Shown here piece after piece: positions 9,158-17,323 of a stretch of DNA of 64,000 nt. Source of the DNA: Paenibacillus alkaliterrae (GTDB lineage: Bacteria; Bacillota; Bacilli; Paenibacillales; Paenibacillaceae); assembly GCF_021532375.1 (NCBI RefSeq), contig NZ_JAKGAP010000023.1, positions 53,395 to 117,394 of the forward strand, given 5' to 3'. Within the stretch, counting starts at the first letter, position 1; every line of letters starts with the position of its first letter. The notes beneath the pieces were generated by a model. That model was not told the origin of the DNA, did not search any database, and saw only the letters and a list, made by a program, of their open reading frames with translations. The translations under genes were made by a program, and so were the position numbers.

Positions 9158-10204
9158 CTAGTTGGGGCAAGACAGCACGCCTTCGCTTCGCATGACGTTT
9201 TGCCATTTGCGGTAGAGCTCCCACGGAGCGCCGCTATCGAGCATGTCTTTGCACGTGTACAGCCCCTCCTCGATGGAATCGACCTTCTCCGCCAGCCGCA
9301 GCCTAACCGCGGCATTCAAGAGTAATTGATTAACGAACGCGAGATGTCCCCGACCCTGCAGAACGGCCTCCGATACCCGCAATTGCTCGGAAGGCGTCCA
9401 CTCCATTTCAGGTACTGGCATTTCCAGGCCATAGGTGTCCGGATCAATGATATGGAGCCGGGATTCCCCCTCCTCCACGATATAGGTGCGGGTCGGCCGT
9501 TCGATAAATAAATCCTCGGAGCCCTCCGTTCCCTGAACGATCAATGCCTTCCGATACTGCAGACGATCGGCCAATTTCGCCATGCGTTCAAAAACGGTAT
9601 TATGATACACGCCGAATATCAAATACGGCGAATGAGAATAATCGATTAGCTTCTCGGCAGTGTTAAGCACCGTCCGCATGCCCAGCTCCGTCCGTATGGA
9701 GCGCAGCGCCTTGAGAGGCGGGCACCATTCCTCAGCTGGTACATACAGCACGCCCGTATCCGTTGCCGCCTTGATGATTTGCCCGCGCGTCAGAAGATGG
9801 GCGGAAATGCCTGCCTGATGCAGCAAATCCTGCAGCGATACGCCCCATTTCGGAGGCAGCGACGCCGCTCCGTGGAGCGTGACCGGCAAACCTGCGGCCG
9901 CAAGAAGAAACGACGTCGGAAATGTTGCGAAAAATGATTTTTTCCGGCCGTCATACGGTCCTGCGCAGTCCAGCCCTTGATGTATGGGCGCCCGGTATGC
10001 ATGCTTGCGGCAAACGGCCACGAATGCTTCAAGCTCCTCGGCGCTTTCCATTTTTATTCGTTCCGCAATGAAAAAAGCGCCTATTTGTGCCGGGGTAGCT
10101 TTTAATTCCAGAATAGCATCCGCTGCCAGCAGCGCTTCATCATAACTCAGGTCGCGAGCCCCGCGTTTACCACGGCCGACTTCCTTCAATAGGTTCGTAA
10201 TCAT
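9158..10204 (-). CDS. TrpD2/YbiB-like glycosyltransferase-family-3 protein
   Basis: 348 residues, related to anthranilate phosphoribosyltransferase (TrpD). An N-terminal helical domain (residues 1-65) precedes the barrel-like domain. The phosphoribosyl-binding Gly-rich loop of TrpD is altered here: DCAGPYDGRKKSFFATFP replaces the usual GTGGD-type segment. That is characteristic of TrpD2/YbiB proteins, which bind nucleic acid rather than make tryptophan. There is no trp gene nearby; it sits 12 bp downstream of an ANTAR regulator and beside nirBD. Such TrpD-like genes are commonly found with nitrate/nitrite assimilation genes in Bacillales, so a role linked to nitrogen assimilation is inferred. 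Start ATG 10204 follows AAGGGGG. Confidence 0.7.
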   Translation of the reverse strand: MITNLLKEVGRGKRGARDLSYDEALLAADAILELKATPAQIGAFFIAERIKMESAEELEAFVAVCRKHAYRAPIHQGLDCAGPYDGRKKSFFATFPTSFLLAAAGLPVTLHGAASLPPKWGVSLQDLLHQAGISAHLLTRGQIIKAATDTGVLYVPAEEWCPPLKALRSIRTELGMRTVLNTAEKLIDYSHSPYLIFGVYHNTVFERMAKLADRLQYRKALIVQGTEGSEDLFIERPTRTYIVEEGESRLHIIDPDTYGLEMPVPEMEWTPSEQLRVSEAVLQGRGHLAFVNQLLLNAAVRLRLAEKVDSIEEGLYTCKDMLDSGAPWELYRKWQNVMRSEGVLSCPN

Positions 10205-10216
10205 CGTAAGGCCCCC

Positions 10217-10831
10217 TTATTTTTGCTCCTGAAGGATCTGATACACCTTAACAATCGATGTCGCGACATCGACCATGCGCTTGCGTTCGTTCATGGCTTG
10301 CTTGCGGAGCAGGTCGTAGGCTTCCGCCTCGGATATATTTTTAATTTTGCACAAAATCCCCTTCGCCATATCGATCCATTTCCGCTCCTCGAGCCTGCCC
10401 TCCAGCTGCTTGCGCTCATTCAGCCATTGCTGTCTCTGAAAGCACTGCTTGGATGCGAAATGCAGCGCCCAATGAAGCTCCTGTTCACTCATGGAAGGCG
10501 TCAAAATGCCATCGATCGGCACATCATCTTCACAGAAAGCAGCTGATAAAGAAGCGGCCGACGCACTGCACCACCAAATCATCGGAGCCGTCTTCTGCTT
10601 GAGAAGCCTCGTTGCCAGACCTTTAACTTCATTTAACGGGACATGAAAGATGACCGCATCGGCGCTGCTCATTTGCAGCTCAGCCGTCTTCTCATCTTTA
10701 GCGCGAAGAACCTGATAACCGTAAGTCTCAAGAATATACTTTGGTGTCTCTTTCTTTGAAAGCTGCTCCGACCGAGGGTCCGCGATTGCTGCCTTATCCG
10801 CCCGATGATCGACTACTAACATAGAACGCAT
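10217..10831 (-). CDS. ANTAR-domain response regulator (NasT-like antiterminator)
   Basis: About 204 residues. The N-terminal two-thirds is a degenerate receiver-like domain with no convincing phospho-acceptor Asp pocket. The C-terminal region (about 135-200) is an ANTAR three-helix domain: MAKGILCKIKNISEAEAYDL then LLRKQAM. Family knowledge: ANTAR proteins bind paired hexaloop hairpins in leader RNA and prevent terminator formation, classically at nitrate/nitrite assimilation operons. It is divergent from nirB, whose leader carries a matching hairpin/terminator arrangement (11020-11122). Start chosen at ATG 10831, nine bases after AGGAGGGGGG. Conditions sensed are unknown; no cognate kinase is next to it. 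Confidence 0.82.
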   Translation of the reverse strand: MRSMLVVDHRADKAAIADPRSEQLSKKETPKYILETYGYQVLRAKDEKTAELQMSSADAVIFHVPLNEVKGLATRLLKQKTAPMIWWCSASAASLSAAFCEDDVPIDGILTPSMSEQELHWALHFASKQCFQRQQWLNERKQLEGRLEERKWIDMAKGILCKIKNISEAEAYDLLRKQAMNERKRMVDVATSIVKVYQILQEQK

Positions 10832-10964
10832 ATAGAAGCTCCCCCCTCCTATTCGACTTTTGAGAAACCACAACACAAGTCGATACCCTTGTTACTATAT
10901 ATAACATAAAAACAGCGAAATTGTCACTATCTAAGTTTTTTCACCCATTTTGATGTCAAGTATA

Positions 10965-10994
10965 TTGACATGAGTTCAAAATTCATTGTATAGT
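10965..10994 (+). promoter_or_regulatory. SigA-type promoter of nirBD-cobA
   Basis: Perfect -35 TTGACA at 10965-10970, 18-bp spacer, -10 TATAGT at 10989-10994. Transcription would begin near 11001, giving a leader of about 155 nt before nirB that contains the hairpins and terminator described next. Confidence 0.65.
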
Positions 10995-11019
10995 TACCTT
11001 AACAATCATTATATTATTT

Positions 11020-11122
11020 CACGGATACAACGGTGTGTTCGTTCGAAGCGGCAAAGAAGCCTGCTTTTGCTTGCGCGGGAGATGTACGTTTTCCCCTGAA
11101 GCGAAGCAGGCTTTTATTATTT
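11020..11122 (+). promoter_or_regulatory. ANTAR-type antitermination leader of nirB
   Basis: A hairpin with stem GAAGCGGC (11045-11052) and GCC-U-GCTTT (11059-11067) displays the six-base loop AAAGAA (A at 1, G at 4), the loop signature recognised by ANTAR proteins. Its 3' arm is the 5' arm of a strong terminator: AGCCTGCTT (11058-11066) pairs with AAGCAGGCT (11104-11112), followed by TTTATTATTTT. Upstream, CACGG-ATACAA-CGGTG (11020-11035) could be the first hexaloop hairpin, though its loop lacks G at position 4 and one pair is mismatched. The two structures are mutually exclusive, which is the expected switch. Confidence 0.7.
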
Positions 11123-11156
11123 TCCCACAGACAGAGTTTGAGAGGAGAGCAATACA

Positions 11157-13598
11157 ATGACTACATCTAAAAAGAAGTTAGTCCTAATCGGGAACGGCAT
11201 GGCGGGGGTTCGTGCGGTTGAGCATCTTCTAAAGCTTTCTCCCGACAGCTACGACATTACCATCTTCGGCGCCGAGCCTCATCCCAACTATAACCGAATC
11301 ATGCTCTCATCCGTCCTGGCGGGCGGCGCAGATATGCAAGAAATCGTGATTAACGACTGGAACTGGTACAAAGAAAATAACATTACGCTGCATGTAGGCC
11401 ACAAAGTAACGAAAATCGATACAGAGAGCAAAAAAGTTACTTCGCATTTGGGCATTGAAGTCGATTACGATGCAGTCATTATCGCGACCGGCTCTAATCC
11501 GTTTATGCTGCCGCTTCCAGGAGCGGACAAGGAAGGCGTCATCGCCTTCCGCGACATCCACGATTGCGAAGTCATGATCGATGCCTCCAAGAAGTATAAG
11601 AAGGCCGTCGTTATCGGCGGCGGCTTGCTCGGCCTGGAAGCCGCTAGAGGTCTTCTCCACCTGGGCATGGAAGTAAACGTCGTCCATATTTTCAACTACT
11701 TAATGGAACGGCAATTGGACGAACAGGCGGCGAAGATGCTGCAGCGCGAACTGGAAGCGCAAGGCATGCAATTTCTGTTACAGAAGAGTACTTCTTCCAT
11801 TAAGGGCAAACGCCGCGCAGCCGGTCTGGTCTTCGCCGATGGCAGCGAAGTTGATGGCGATTTGATTGTTATGGCCGTCGGCATAAAGCCAAACATTGAA
11901 CTTGCGAAAGCATCCGGCATCGAAGTAAACCGCGGTATCGTCGTCGACGATTTCATGCAGACGAGCGTTCCTGGCGTTTATGCCGTCGGTGAATGCGCCG
12001 AGCATCGCGGTATCGCATACGGCCTCGTGGCACCGCTATACGAGCAAGGTGCGGTGCTGGCAAAGCATTTGGCCGGCGTCGAAACGGCAGGCTACGCAGG
12101 ATCGGTCACCTCCACGAAGCTGAAGGTATCCGGCGTAGACGTGTTCTCGGCCGGACGCTTCGACGAAGCTCCAGGAACGCGCGCGCTCAAGATTCAGGAC
12201 GATATGGCGGGTACGTACAAGAAAATTGTGGTTCAGGACGGCAAGCTGATTGGCGCAGTATTGTTTGGAGACACATCAGACGGCTCGGAATTGTTCGCTT
12301 CCATTAAGAAAGGCGAATCCGTTGCCGGACGCGAGAAGGAAATATTGCTCGGCATTTCGTCCGACCTGCTCGGTCAATCCGGCGGCGGCAGCAGCCGTCT
12401 CGAATCGATGGCGGATGACGAGATCATTTGCGGCTGTAACGGCGTATCGAAAGGCACGATTGCCGATGCCATTCAGAATAAAGGCTGCAATACGGTAGGC
12501 GCTATCAAGTCCTGTACGAAAGCATCCGCATCCTGCGGCGGCTGCAAGCCTCAAGTCGAAGGCCTGCTTCACCTATATGCAGGCGATGCGGTAGGCGACG
12601 TGAAAGAAGGCATCTGCGGCTGTACGACGTTAAGCAGAGATGAAATCGTCGCAGAAATAACGCGCATGAAGCTTATGAGCACCAAAGAGGTTATGAACGT
12701 ACTCGACTGGAGCAATCCGGAGGGCTGCTCCAAATGCCGTCCTGCGCTTAACTACTACCTCGGCATGCTTTATCCGGAGGAGTATGTAGACGAGAACGAA
12801 TCCCGTATCACCAACGAGCGTTACCATGCGAATATTCAGAAGGACGGCACGTTTTCTGTTGTGCCCCGTATATACGGCGGCGTAACCTCCCCTGCCGATT
12901 TGAAAAAAATCGCCGAGGTTGCCGAGAAATTCGAAGTTCCTATGGTTAAATTCACAGGAGGTCAGCGTCTCGACCTGCTTGGCGTGAAGAAAGAGGATCT
13001 TCCGAAAATTTGGGAAGAGCTCGACATGCCTTCCGGCCATGCGTATGGAAAAACGCTGAGAACCGTTAAAACCTGCGTCGGCAATACGTTCTGCCGCTTC
13101 GGCACGCAGGATTCGATCGGCATGGGCATTCGGATGGAGAAAGCGTTCGAACGTCTCAATACACCTGCCAAAGTAAAGCTTGCCGTATCCGGATGTCCGC
13201 GTAACTGTGCGGAAGCGACAATCAAGGACTTCGGCGTGGTAGCCATTGACGGAGGCTGGGAGCTTCATGTGGCCGGTAACGGCGGCGTAAAGGTTCGCGC
13301 AACCGACCTGCTGTGCATCGTCAAAACCGAGGACGAGGTGATGGAATGGTCTTCGGCCTTCCTGCAATATTATCGCGAGAACGCGCAATGGAACGAGCGT
13401 ACCGCTCAGTGGGTTGAACGGGTCGGACTGGAATCCGTTAAGAAAGCTTTGGAGAACCGCGAGGATCGTCTTGCGCTAATGGGACGCATCGAGAAAACGC
13501 TCAGTCTTACAACTGATCCATGGAAGCAAATTGTAGAGAAGGACGAATTACGCAAAAATTTCGAGCAATTGTCCGGTGCCCAGCCCGTGCAACTATAG
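11157..13598 (+). CDS. nirB: Assimilatory nitrite reductase [NAD(P)H], large subunit
   Basis: 813 residues. It reduces nitrite to ammonium with NAD(P)H in the cytoplasm. Domain order visible: FAD/NAD(P)-binding oxidoreductase (GNGMAGVRAVEHLL at the start, second Rossmann motif VIGGGLLGLEAARGL near 145); two BFD-like [2Fe-2S] domains (CGCNGVSKGTI near 425 ending CGGCKP, and GICGCTTLS near 485 with GCSKCRPALN); then the ferredoxin-like and sirohaem/[4Fe-4S] halves with ligands in CVGNTFCRFG (about 639) and SGCPRNCAEA (about 678). All cluster cysteines are present. Start ATG follows GAGAGGAGAG. Heads the operon nirB-nirD-cobA; no nitrate reductase or transporter is in the window. Expression is probably gated by the ANTAR leader. 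Confidence 0.96.
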   Translation: MTTSKKKLVLIGNGMAGVRAVEHLLKLSPDSYDITIFGAEPHPNYNRIMLSSVLAGGADMQEIVINDWNWYKENNITLHVGHKVTKIDTESKKVTSHLGIEVDYDAVIIATGSNPFMLPLPGADKEGVIAFRDIHDCEVMIDASKKYKKAVVIGGGLLGLEAARGLLHLGMEVNVVHIFNYLMERQLDEQAAKMLQRELEAQGMQFLLQKSTSSIKGKRRAAGLVFADGSEVDGDLIVMAVGIKPNIELAKASGIEVNRGIVVDDFMQTSVPGVYAVGECAEHRGIAYGLVAPLYEQGAVLAKHLAGVETAGYAGSVTSTKLKVSGVDVFSAGRFDEAPGTRALKIQDDMAGTYKKIVVQDGKLIGAVLFGDTSDGSELFASIKKGESVAGREKEILLGISSDLLGQSGGGSSRLESMADDEIICGCNGVSKGTIADAIQNKGCNTVGAIKSCTKASASCGGCKPQVEGLLHLYAGDAVGDVKEGICGCTTLSRDEIVAEITRMKLMSTKEVMNVLDWSNPEGCSKCRPALNYYLGMLYPEEYVDENESRITNERYHANIQKDGTFSVVPRIYGGVTSPADLKKIAEVAEKFEVPMVKFTGGQRLDLLGVKKEDLPKIWEELDMPSGHAYGKTLRTVKTCVGNTFCRFGTQDSIGMGIRMEKAFERLNTPAKVKLAVSGCPRNCAEATIKDFGVVAIDGGWELHVAGNGGVKVRATDLLCIVKTEDEVMEWSSAFLQYYRENAQWNERTAQWVERVGLESVKKALENREDRLALMGRIEKTLSLTTDPWKQIVEKDELRKNFEQLSGAQPVQL

Positions 13599-13652
13599 AG
13601 CTTATGCTTACGAAGCAAATTTTCCACAAACCTTTTCAGGAGGGGTCCACCT

Positions 13653-13967
13653 ATGACAACTAAGCTGCTTGTAGCCAACCTATCAGATATTGATGTAAAG
13701 GGCTCGCGCCGCATCATAGTAAAAGATATCGAAATCGCGGTATTCCGCTTATCGGATGACAGCGTGCTTGCCGTTGAAAACCGCTGTCCTCATAAGGGAG
13801 GCTCCCTATCGGAAGGAATGGTGTGCGGCACAGCCGTACACTGCCCTCTCCATGATTGGAAGATCGATCTGCGCAGCGGCCGCGTACATGAGCCTGACGA
13901 TGGCTGCGTAACGACCTTCGAAACCGAGATCGACCGCGCCAGCGGTTCCATCTATTTAACGATTTAA
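13653..13967 (+). CDS. nirD: Nitrite reductase small subunit, Rieske-like
   Basis: 104 residues. Rieske fold with both ligand motifs: CPHKGG (CxH) near residue 46 and CPLHDW (CxxH) near 64. NirD partners NirB in nitrite reduction. Strong ribosome site CAGGAGGGG before ATG 13653, 54 bp after nirB. Confidence 0.93.
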   Translation: MTTKLLVANLSDIDVKGSRRIIVKDIEIAVFRLSDDSVLAVENRCPHKGGSLSEGMVCGTAVHCPLHDWKIDLRSGRVHEPDDGCVTTFETEIDRASGSIYLTI

Positions 13968-14025
13968 AGTTTCGCTGGAGTTTGACGATAATAAAGGTGG
14001 CCATGACCGCCGAAGGGAGCAGCCA

Positions 14026-14802
14026 ATGAGAAAATCAGCGACAGGTATGGTCTATATTGTCGGAGCAGGCCCGGGAGATCCCGAGCTTATCACGGTTAAA
14101 GCGATGCGCCGCATTCAGCTCGCCGACGTCATTTTGTACGACCGGCTTGTAAGCGAAGAATTACTCGGCTATGCCCGCTCAGACGCAGAGCTGGTCTACT
14201 GCGGCAAAGCGCCTGGCGCTCATGCCATGCCACAGCACCTTATCAATAAAGCGCTCGTCGATTATGCTCTGGAAGGAAAGCTGGTCGTCCGCTTGAAGGG
14301 CGGCGACCCCTTCGTCTTCGGTAGAGGCGGCGAGGAAGCGTTAGAGCTTGCAGCCTGGGGAATACCTTACGAGATTGTACCGGGCATTACATCGGCAATC
14401 GGCGCAGCTGCCGCCGCGGGCATCCCACTTACTCATCGTAATTACGCCGCTTCCTTCGCCTGCGTGACCGGCAATCGCTGCCATGGCGACAATTCGCCGA
14501 TACGATGGGATTTGCTTGCCCACAGCGTCGATACATTGGCCATTTACATGGGCGTCAGCCAGCTTCCTGCTATTCGCGAAGAGCTGCTGCAACACGGCAA
14601 AGCCGCTGCGACGCCGGTTGCCCTCATCGAGCGCGGCACGACCTCGCGGCAGCGGACCATCGTCGGTACGCTCGCGGACATCCATACGCTTGCCGTCACG
14701 ATGAAGCTCAGCAACCCGGCGCTCATCATTATCGGAGAAGTCGTTCGTGTACGCGATCAGCTCCTCCATGCCGAGCAGCAAGCAATCGCATTAATTGGTT
14801 AG
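14026..14802 (+). CDS. cobA: Uroporphyrinogen-III C-methyltransferase (SUMT)
   Basis: 258 residues. It makes precorrin-2 from uroporphyrinogen III with two SAM, the first committed step to sirohaem, the NirB cofactor. Family motifs are all present: VGAGPGDPELIT at the N-terminus, VRLKGGDPFVFGRGGEEA near residue 87, and GITSAIGAAAAAGIPLTHR near 123. Single-domain form without the CysG dehydrogenase/ferrochelatase part, so those steps must be encoded elsewhere. Starts 58 bp after nirD behind AAGGGAG and ends the nir operon just before a strong terminator. In Bacillus nas operons the equivalent gene is called nasF. Confidence 0.93.
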   Translation: MRKSATGMVYIVGAGPGDPELITVKAMRRIQLADVILYDRLVSEELLGYARSDAELVYCGKAPGAHAMPQHLINKALVDYALEGKLVVRLKGGDPFVFGRGGEEALELAAWGIPYEIVPGITSAIGAAAAAGIPLTHRNYAASFACVTGNRCHGDNSPIRWDLLAHSVDTLAIYMGVSQLPAIREELLQHGKAAATPVALIERGTTSRQRTIVGTLADIHTLAVTMKLSNPALIIIGEVVRVRDQLLHAEQQAIALIG

Positions 14803-14826
14803 CATTCATACATGGGATGAAGCTTT

Positions 14827-14858
14827 CAGGCTGTCGGATCTTCCGGCAGCCTGTTTTT
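14827..14858 (+). terminator. Intrinsic terminator of the nirB-nirD-cobA operon
   Basis: CAGGCTG and CGGA pair with TCCG and CAGCCTG around a short loop, followed by TTTTT; 24 bp after the cobA stop. Confidence 0.85.
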
Positions 14859-14972
14859 GCCGGCATCCGGTTTTTTTCACAGACATCCTTATCGCACCCT
14901 AACACCTCTGCGCAATAACCTCCGAGCCTCACGTGCTTTCCCCAGTCATAAAACTATGTTACCCTTTTAATT

Positions 14973-15926
14973 ATGAAAACAACAATGAACATACCATTAT
15001 ATATTTATACCTATGGCTGCCGCGAGGAGGAGGCTGAACTTTGCCGCCTCGAAATGCGTTCTTTTTTCGGCGTGGATTCCCCCTCCAATATCATGATAAG
15101 CGAAGCGGCCATTCATCCTGACCGCAGCCCATTCATGAGGGAAAGACTGGAGGTCCTTTACGTTGGCGATACCTTGAACGAAATTTGGGAACAAGTAAAG
15201 CAGGTTCAGTTAGACGATGCGACCTTTAAAGTGATTTTCGTGAAAACCAATGATTTGACTCCGGATCATAAAATTGATTTCGACACGGCACGCGCTATCG
15301 AACGGGATATTGGGGAATATATCGAGGGTGAAGCCGATGTGCGAAATCCCGATTTCGTGTTTGGGATCATTACGCTCGGCGGCCGCTGGTATTTTGGCCA
15401 TTATATCAAAAGCAAAGCCGTTTGGCTGAAGCATTCCGAAAAACCGCGCAGCTATTCCATAGCGCTTAGCACGAGAGTAGCCCGCGCAGCGGCAAACATC
15501 GCCGTTCCGGGCCTAAGCGGCGTGAAAGCAATTGATCCGTGCTGCGGCATCGGGACCGTGCTCGTCGAAGCGCTTTCTATGGGCATCGACATCGTCGGCC
15601 GCGATATTAATCCTTTTATTACCCGGGGAGCCCGGGAGAACATCAAACATTTCGACCTGGAAACCGAGGTGGTATGCGGAGATATTGCCGACGTCTCCGG
15701 CCATTACGATGTAGCGATTCTCGATATGCCTTATAACCACTTCTCGAGAACGACGCCCGAAGAACAGCTGTCTTTAATTCAGCACGCCCGCCGCATCGCA
15801 AGCAAAGTCGTCATCATCGCGGTTGATCCAATGGACGACATGCTCGCAAGCGCGGGTTTCACGATCCAAGACCGCTGTACGACCAGAAAGGGCAATTTCA
15901 AAAGACAAATTCTAGTTTGCTCATAA
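14973..15926 (+). CDS. TRM11-like SAM-dependent RNA methyltransferase
   Basis: 317 residues. The N-terminal half looks like a THUMP-type RNA-binding region (GEADVRNPDFVFGIITLGGR). The C-terminal half is a Rossmann methyltransferase with motif I IDPCCGIGTVLVEAL near residue 188 and the acidic tip GRDINPF. The catalytic motif IV reads LDMPYNHFSR, i.e. DMPY instead of the (D/N)PPY usual in N2-guanine methyltransferases. Probably modifies tRNA guanosine, but the substrate is inferred from the family. No clear ribosome site before ATG 14973, so translation may start weakly or at the ATG 12 bases downstream. Stop codon sits inside the shared terminator. Confidence 0.72.
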   Translation: MKTTMNIPLYIYTYGCREEEAELCRLEMRSFFGVDSPSNIMISEAAIHPDRSPFMRERLEVLYVGDTLNEIWEQVKQVQLDDATFKVIFVKTNDLTPDHKIDFDTARAIERDIGEYIEGEADVRNPDFVFGIITLGGRWYFGHYIKSKAVWLKHSEKPRSYSIALSTRVARAAANIAVPGLSGVKAIDPCCGIGTVLVEALSMGIDIVGRDINPFITRGARENIKHFDLETEVVCGDIADVSGHYDVAILDMPYNHFSRTTPEEQLSLIQHARRIASKVVIIAVDPMDDMLASAGFTIQDRCTTRKGNFKRQILVCS

Positions 15927-15946
15927 TCGCAGCGGGAGCTGCGATT
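15925..15946. terminator. Bidirectional terminator between convergent genes
   Basis: AATCGCAGC-GGGA-GCTGCGATT, with A/T tracts on both sides. It overlaps the stop codons of both the methyltransferase gene (15926) and the convergent esterase gene (15945). Confidence 0.7.
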
Positions 15947-16739
15947 ATTTAAACCCGTTCAGGGCAAGCCAGGACGCGCATGCGCTTATCCAGCTATTCG
16001 TGTGCGCTTCATCCTCGGCGAGTCCCAAGCCGTGACGGCCCTTCGCATAGACATGAAGATCAAACAATACGTTATGTTTGCTAAGCGCTGATGCAAATAT
16101 CAGGCTGTTCTCCACCGACACGGCTGCGTCGTCCGATGTATGCCACAGAAACGTTGGCGGCGTATCCTCCGTCACGTTCAACTCGTTGCTGAGCTGCTCT
16201 ACCTTCCGCAGCTCCGGTTCCTTGCCTAACAAGTTTTCGCGCGAACCTGCATGCGCAAACGGGTCAGTCAGCGTAATGACGGGATAACACAGCACGAGCA
16301 GATCCGGTCGGCTCGAATGGCGTTCTACCTCATCCTCGGCCTCCTTGTTTCCTTTGTCATAGCTTGTCCCCGCATTCGCCGTCAAATGTCCGCCAGCCGA
16401 AAATCCGAGCAAGCCCAATTTAGCCGGATCGATTCCGAATGTTTTGGCTTCATGCCGAACCGTACGAATCGCTCTCTGCACATCAATCAGCGCGCACGGA
16501 TATTGATACGGCGCTACCCGATAACGGAGAACAAACGCAGAAATGCCTAACCTGTTCAACCACTGGGCAATCGGCTCCCCTTCATGAAACGCGCGTGTCC
16601 CATACCCGCCTCCAGGACATACGATTACTGCCGGACGGTCACCCCCATCCACGAGGTACGGCGTAATAGCCGGACAATCCTCCTCCGAATCCCCCTTGGC
16701 ATAGGGCGCTCCGGCAGGCCATAACAAAAACTCACTCAT
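15945..16739 (-). CDS. Alpha/beta hydrolase, carbohydrate esterase-like
   Basis: 264 residues, BD-FAE/acetyl-xylan-esterase-like alpha/beta hydrolase without signal peptide. Oxyanion segment PGGGYGTRAFHEGEP near residue 45; nucleophile elbow GFSAGGH near 115; catalytic Asp in HTSDDAAV and His in GRHGLGLAEDE. Probably deacetylates imported sugars or short esters in the cytoplasm; the exact substrate cannot be read. Start ATG follows AAAGGGGG. Single gene between a shared terminator and the coiled-coil gene's terminator. Confidence 0.83.
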   Translation of the reverse strand: MSEFLLWPAGAPYAKGDSEEDCPAITPYLVDGGDRPAVIVCPGGGYGTRAFHEGEPIAQWLNRLGISAFVLRYRVAPYQYPCALIDVQRAIRTVRHEAKTFGIDPAKLGLLGFSAGGHLTANAGTSYDKGNKEAEDEVERHSSRPDLLVLCYPVITLTDPFAHAGSRENLLGKEPELRKVEQLSNELNVTEDTPPTFLWHTSDDAAVSVENSLIFASALSKHNVLFDLHVYAKGRHGLGLAEDEAHTNSWISACASWLALNGFK

Positions 16740-16845
16740 GCTTCTTTTCCCCCTTTAAAAGCTGAATATAAATGCGTATCTTTCCCCATTATATAGCTAT
16801 AGCCGTTTGGAGAAAATAATGGACTTGAATGTTTTCAATACCAAA

Positions 16846-16874
16846 AAGAGCCTGCGGAGTGATCCGGGGCTCTT
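16846..16874 (-). terminator. Intrinsic terminator after the coiled-coil gene
   Basis: Minus strand AAGAGCC...GGCTCTT with about 15 bases between, followed by TTTTGG; 60 bp past the stop at 16935. Confidence 0.65.
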
Positions 16875-16934
16875 ATTGGCTTCACTTATTCCATTTACAT
16901 TTCAGCTCATTTATCCCTTAAGAACCAAAATAGT

Positions 16935-17210
16935 TTATTGAAGAGGATTGTTTTGATAAGTCATTGCACTAGCTTGTGCCTGTTGAAGTTTTTGTTGTGC
17001 CTGTTGAACATCATGTTGTTCCTTCCTAACTTGTTGTTGTGCTTGCAGTACTTGTTGGATATTCGTTTGCAACTGTTGTTCTGCTTCTAATAATTCTTGA
17101 TTTTCTACTTGTAACAGTTGATGTGCATTTAGAACGTCTTGCTGCGCTTGTAGTAATTGTTGATTTTCCTGAACATTAGCAGCTATCTGTTGCAGATTTC
17201 GATTAACCAT
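16935..17210 (-). CDS. Small Gln-rich coiled-coil protein, function unknown
   Basis: 91 residues from ATG 17210, which has GGAGG eight bases upstream. Almost the whole protein is a heptad-like helix built of Q, L, A, E and N (segments QQLLQAQQDVLNAHQLLQVE, LQQVLQAQQQVRKEQ-like). It has no Cys, Trp or catalytic motif, and a short disordered tail. It is expected to be a rod-like oligomer. The coding DNA is visibly more A/T-rich than its neighbours, and the monotonous Gln codons resemble a repeat-expanded gene. Monocistronic with its own terminator. I do not recognise a family; spore-coat or phage-tail-chaperone ideas would be guesses. Confidence 0.7.
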   Translation of the reverse strand: MVNRNLQQIAANVQENQQLLQAQQDVLNAHQLLQVENQELLEAEQQLQTNIQQVLQAQQQVRKEQHDVQQAQQKLQQAQASAMTYQNNPLQ

Positions 17211-17323
17211 AAGGCGATCCTCCAAAAATTATTTTTTAGTCCTTAATTGACCAATAATTATTGTGCACTTAATTACATTTTTCTATACGATATTGATTAT
17301 GCTGCAAATCGCGCAGGCCGCAT

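Noticed and set aside
12630..13388. 252-codon antisense frame inside nirB
   Set aside because: Exactly opposite conserved NirB domains; composition reflects nirB codon bias.
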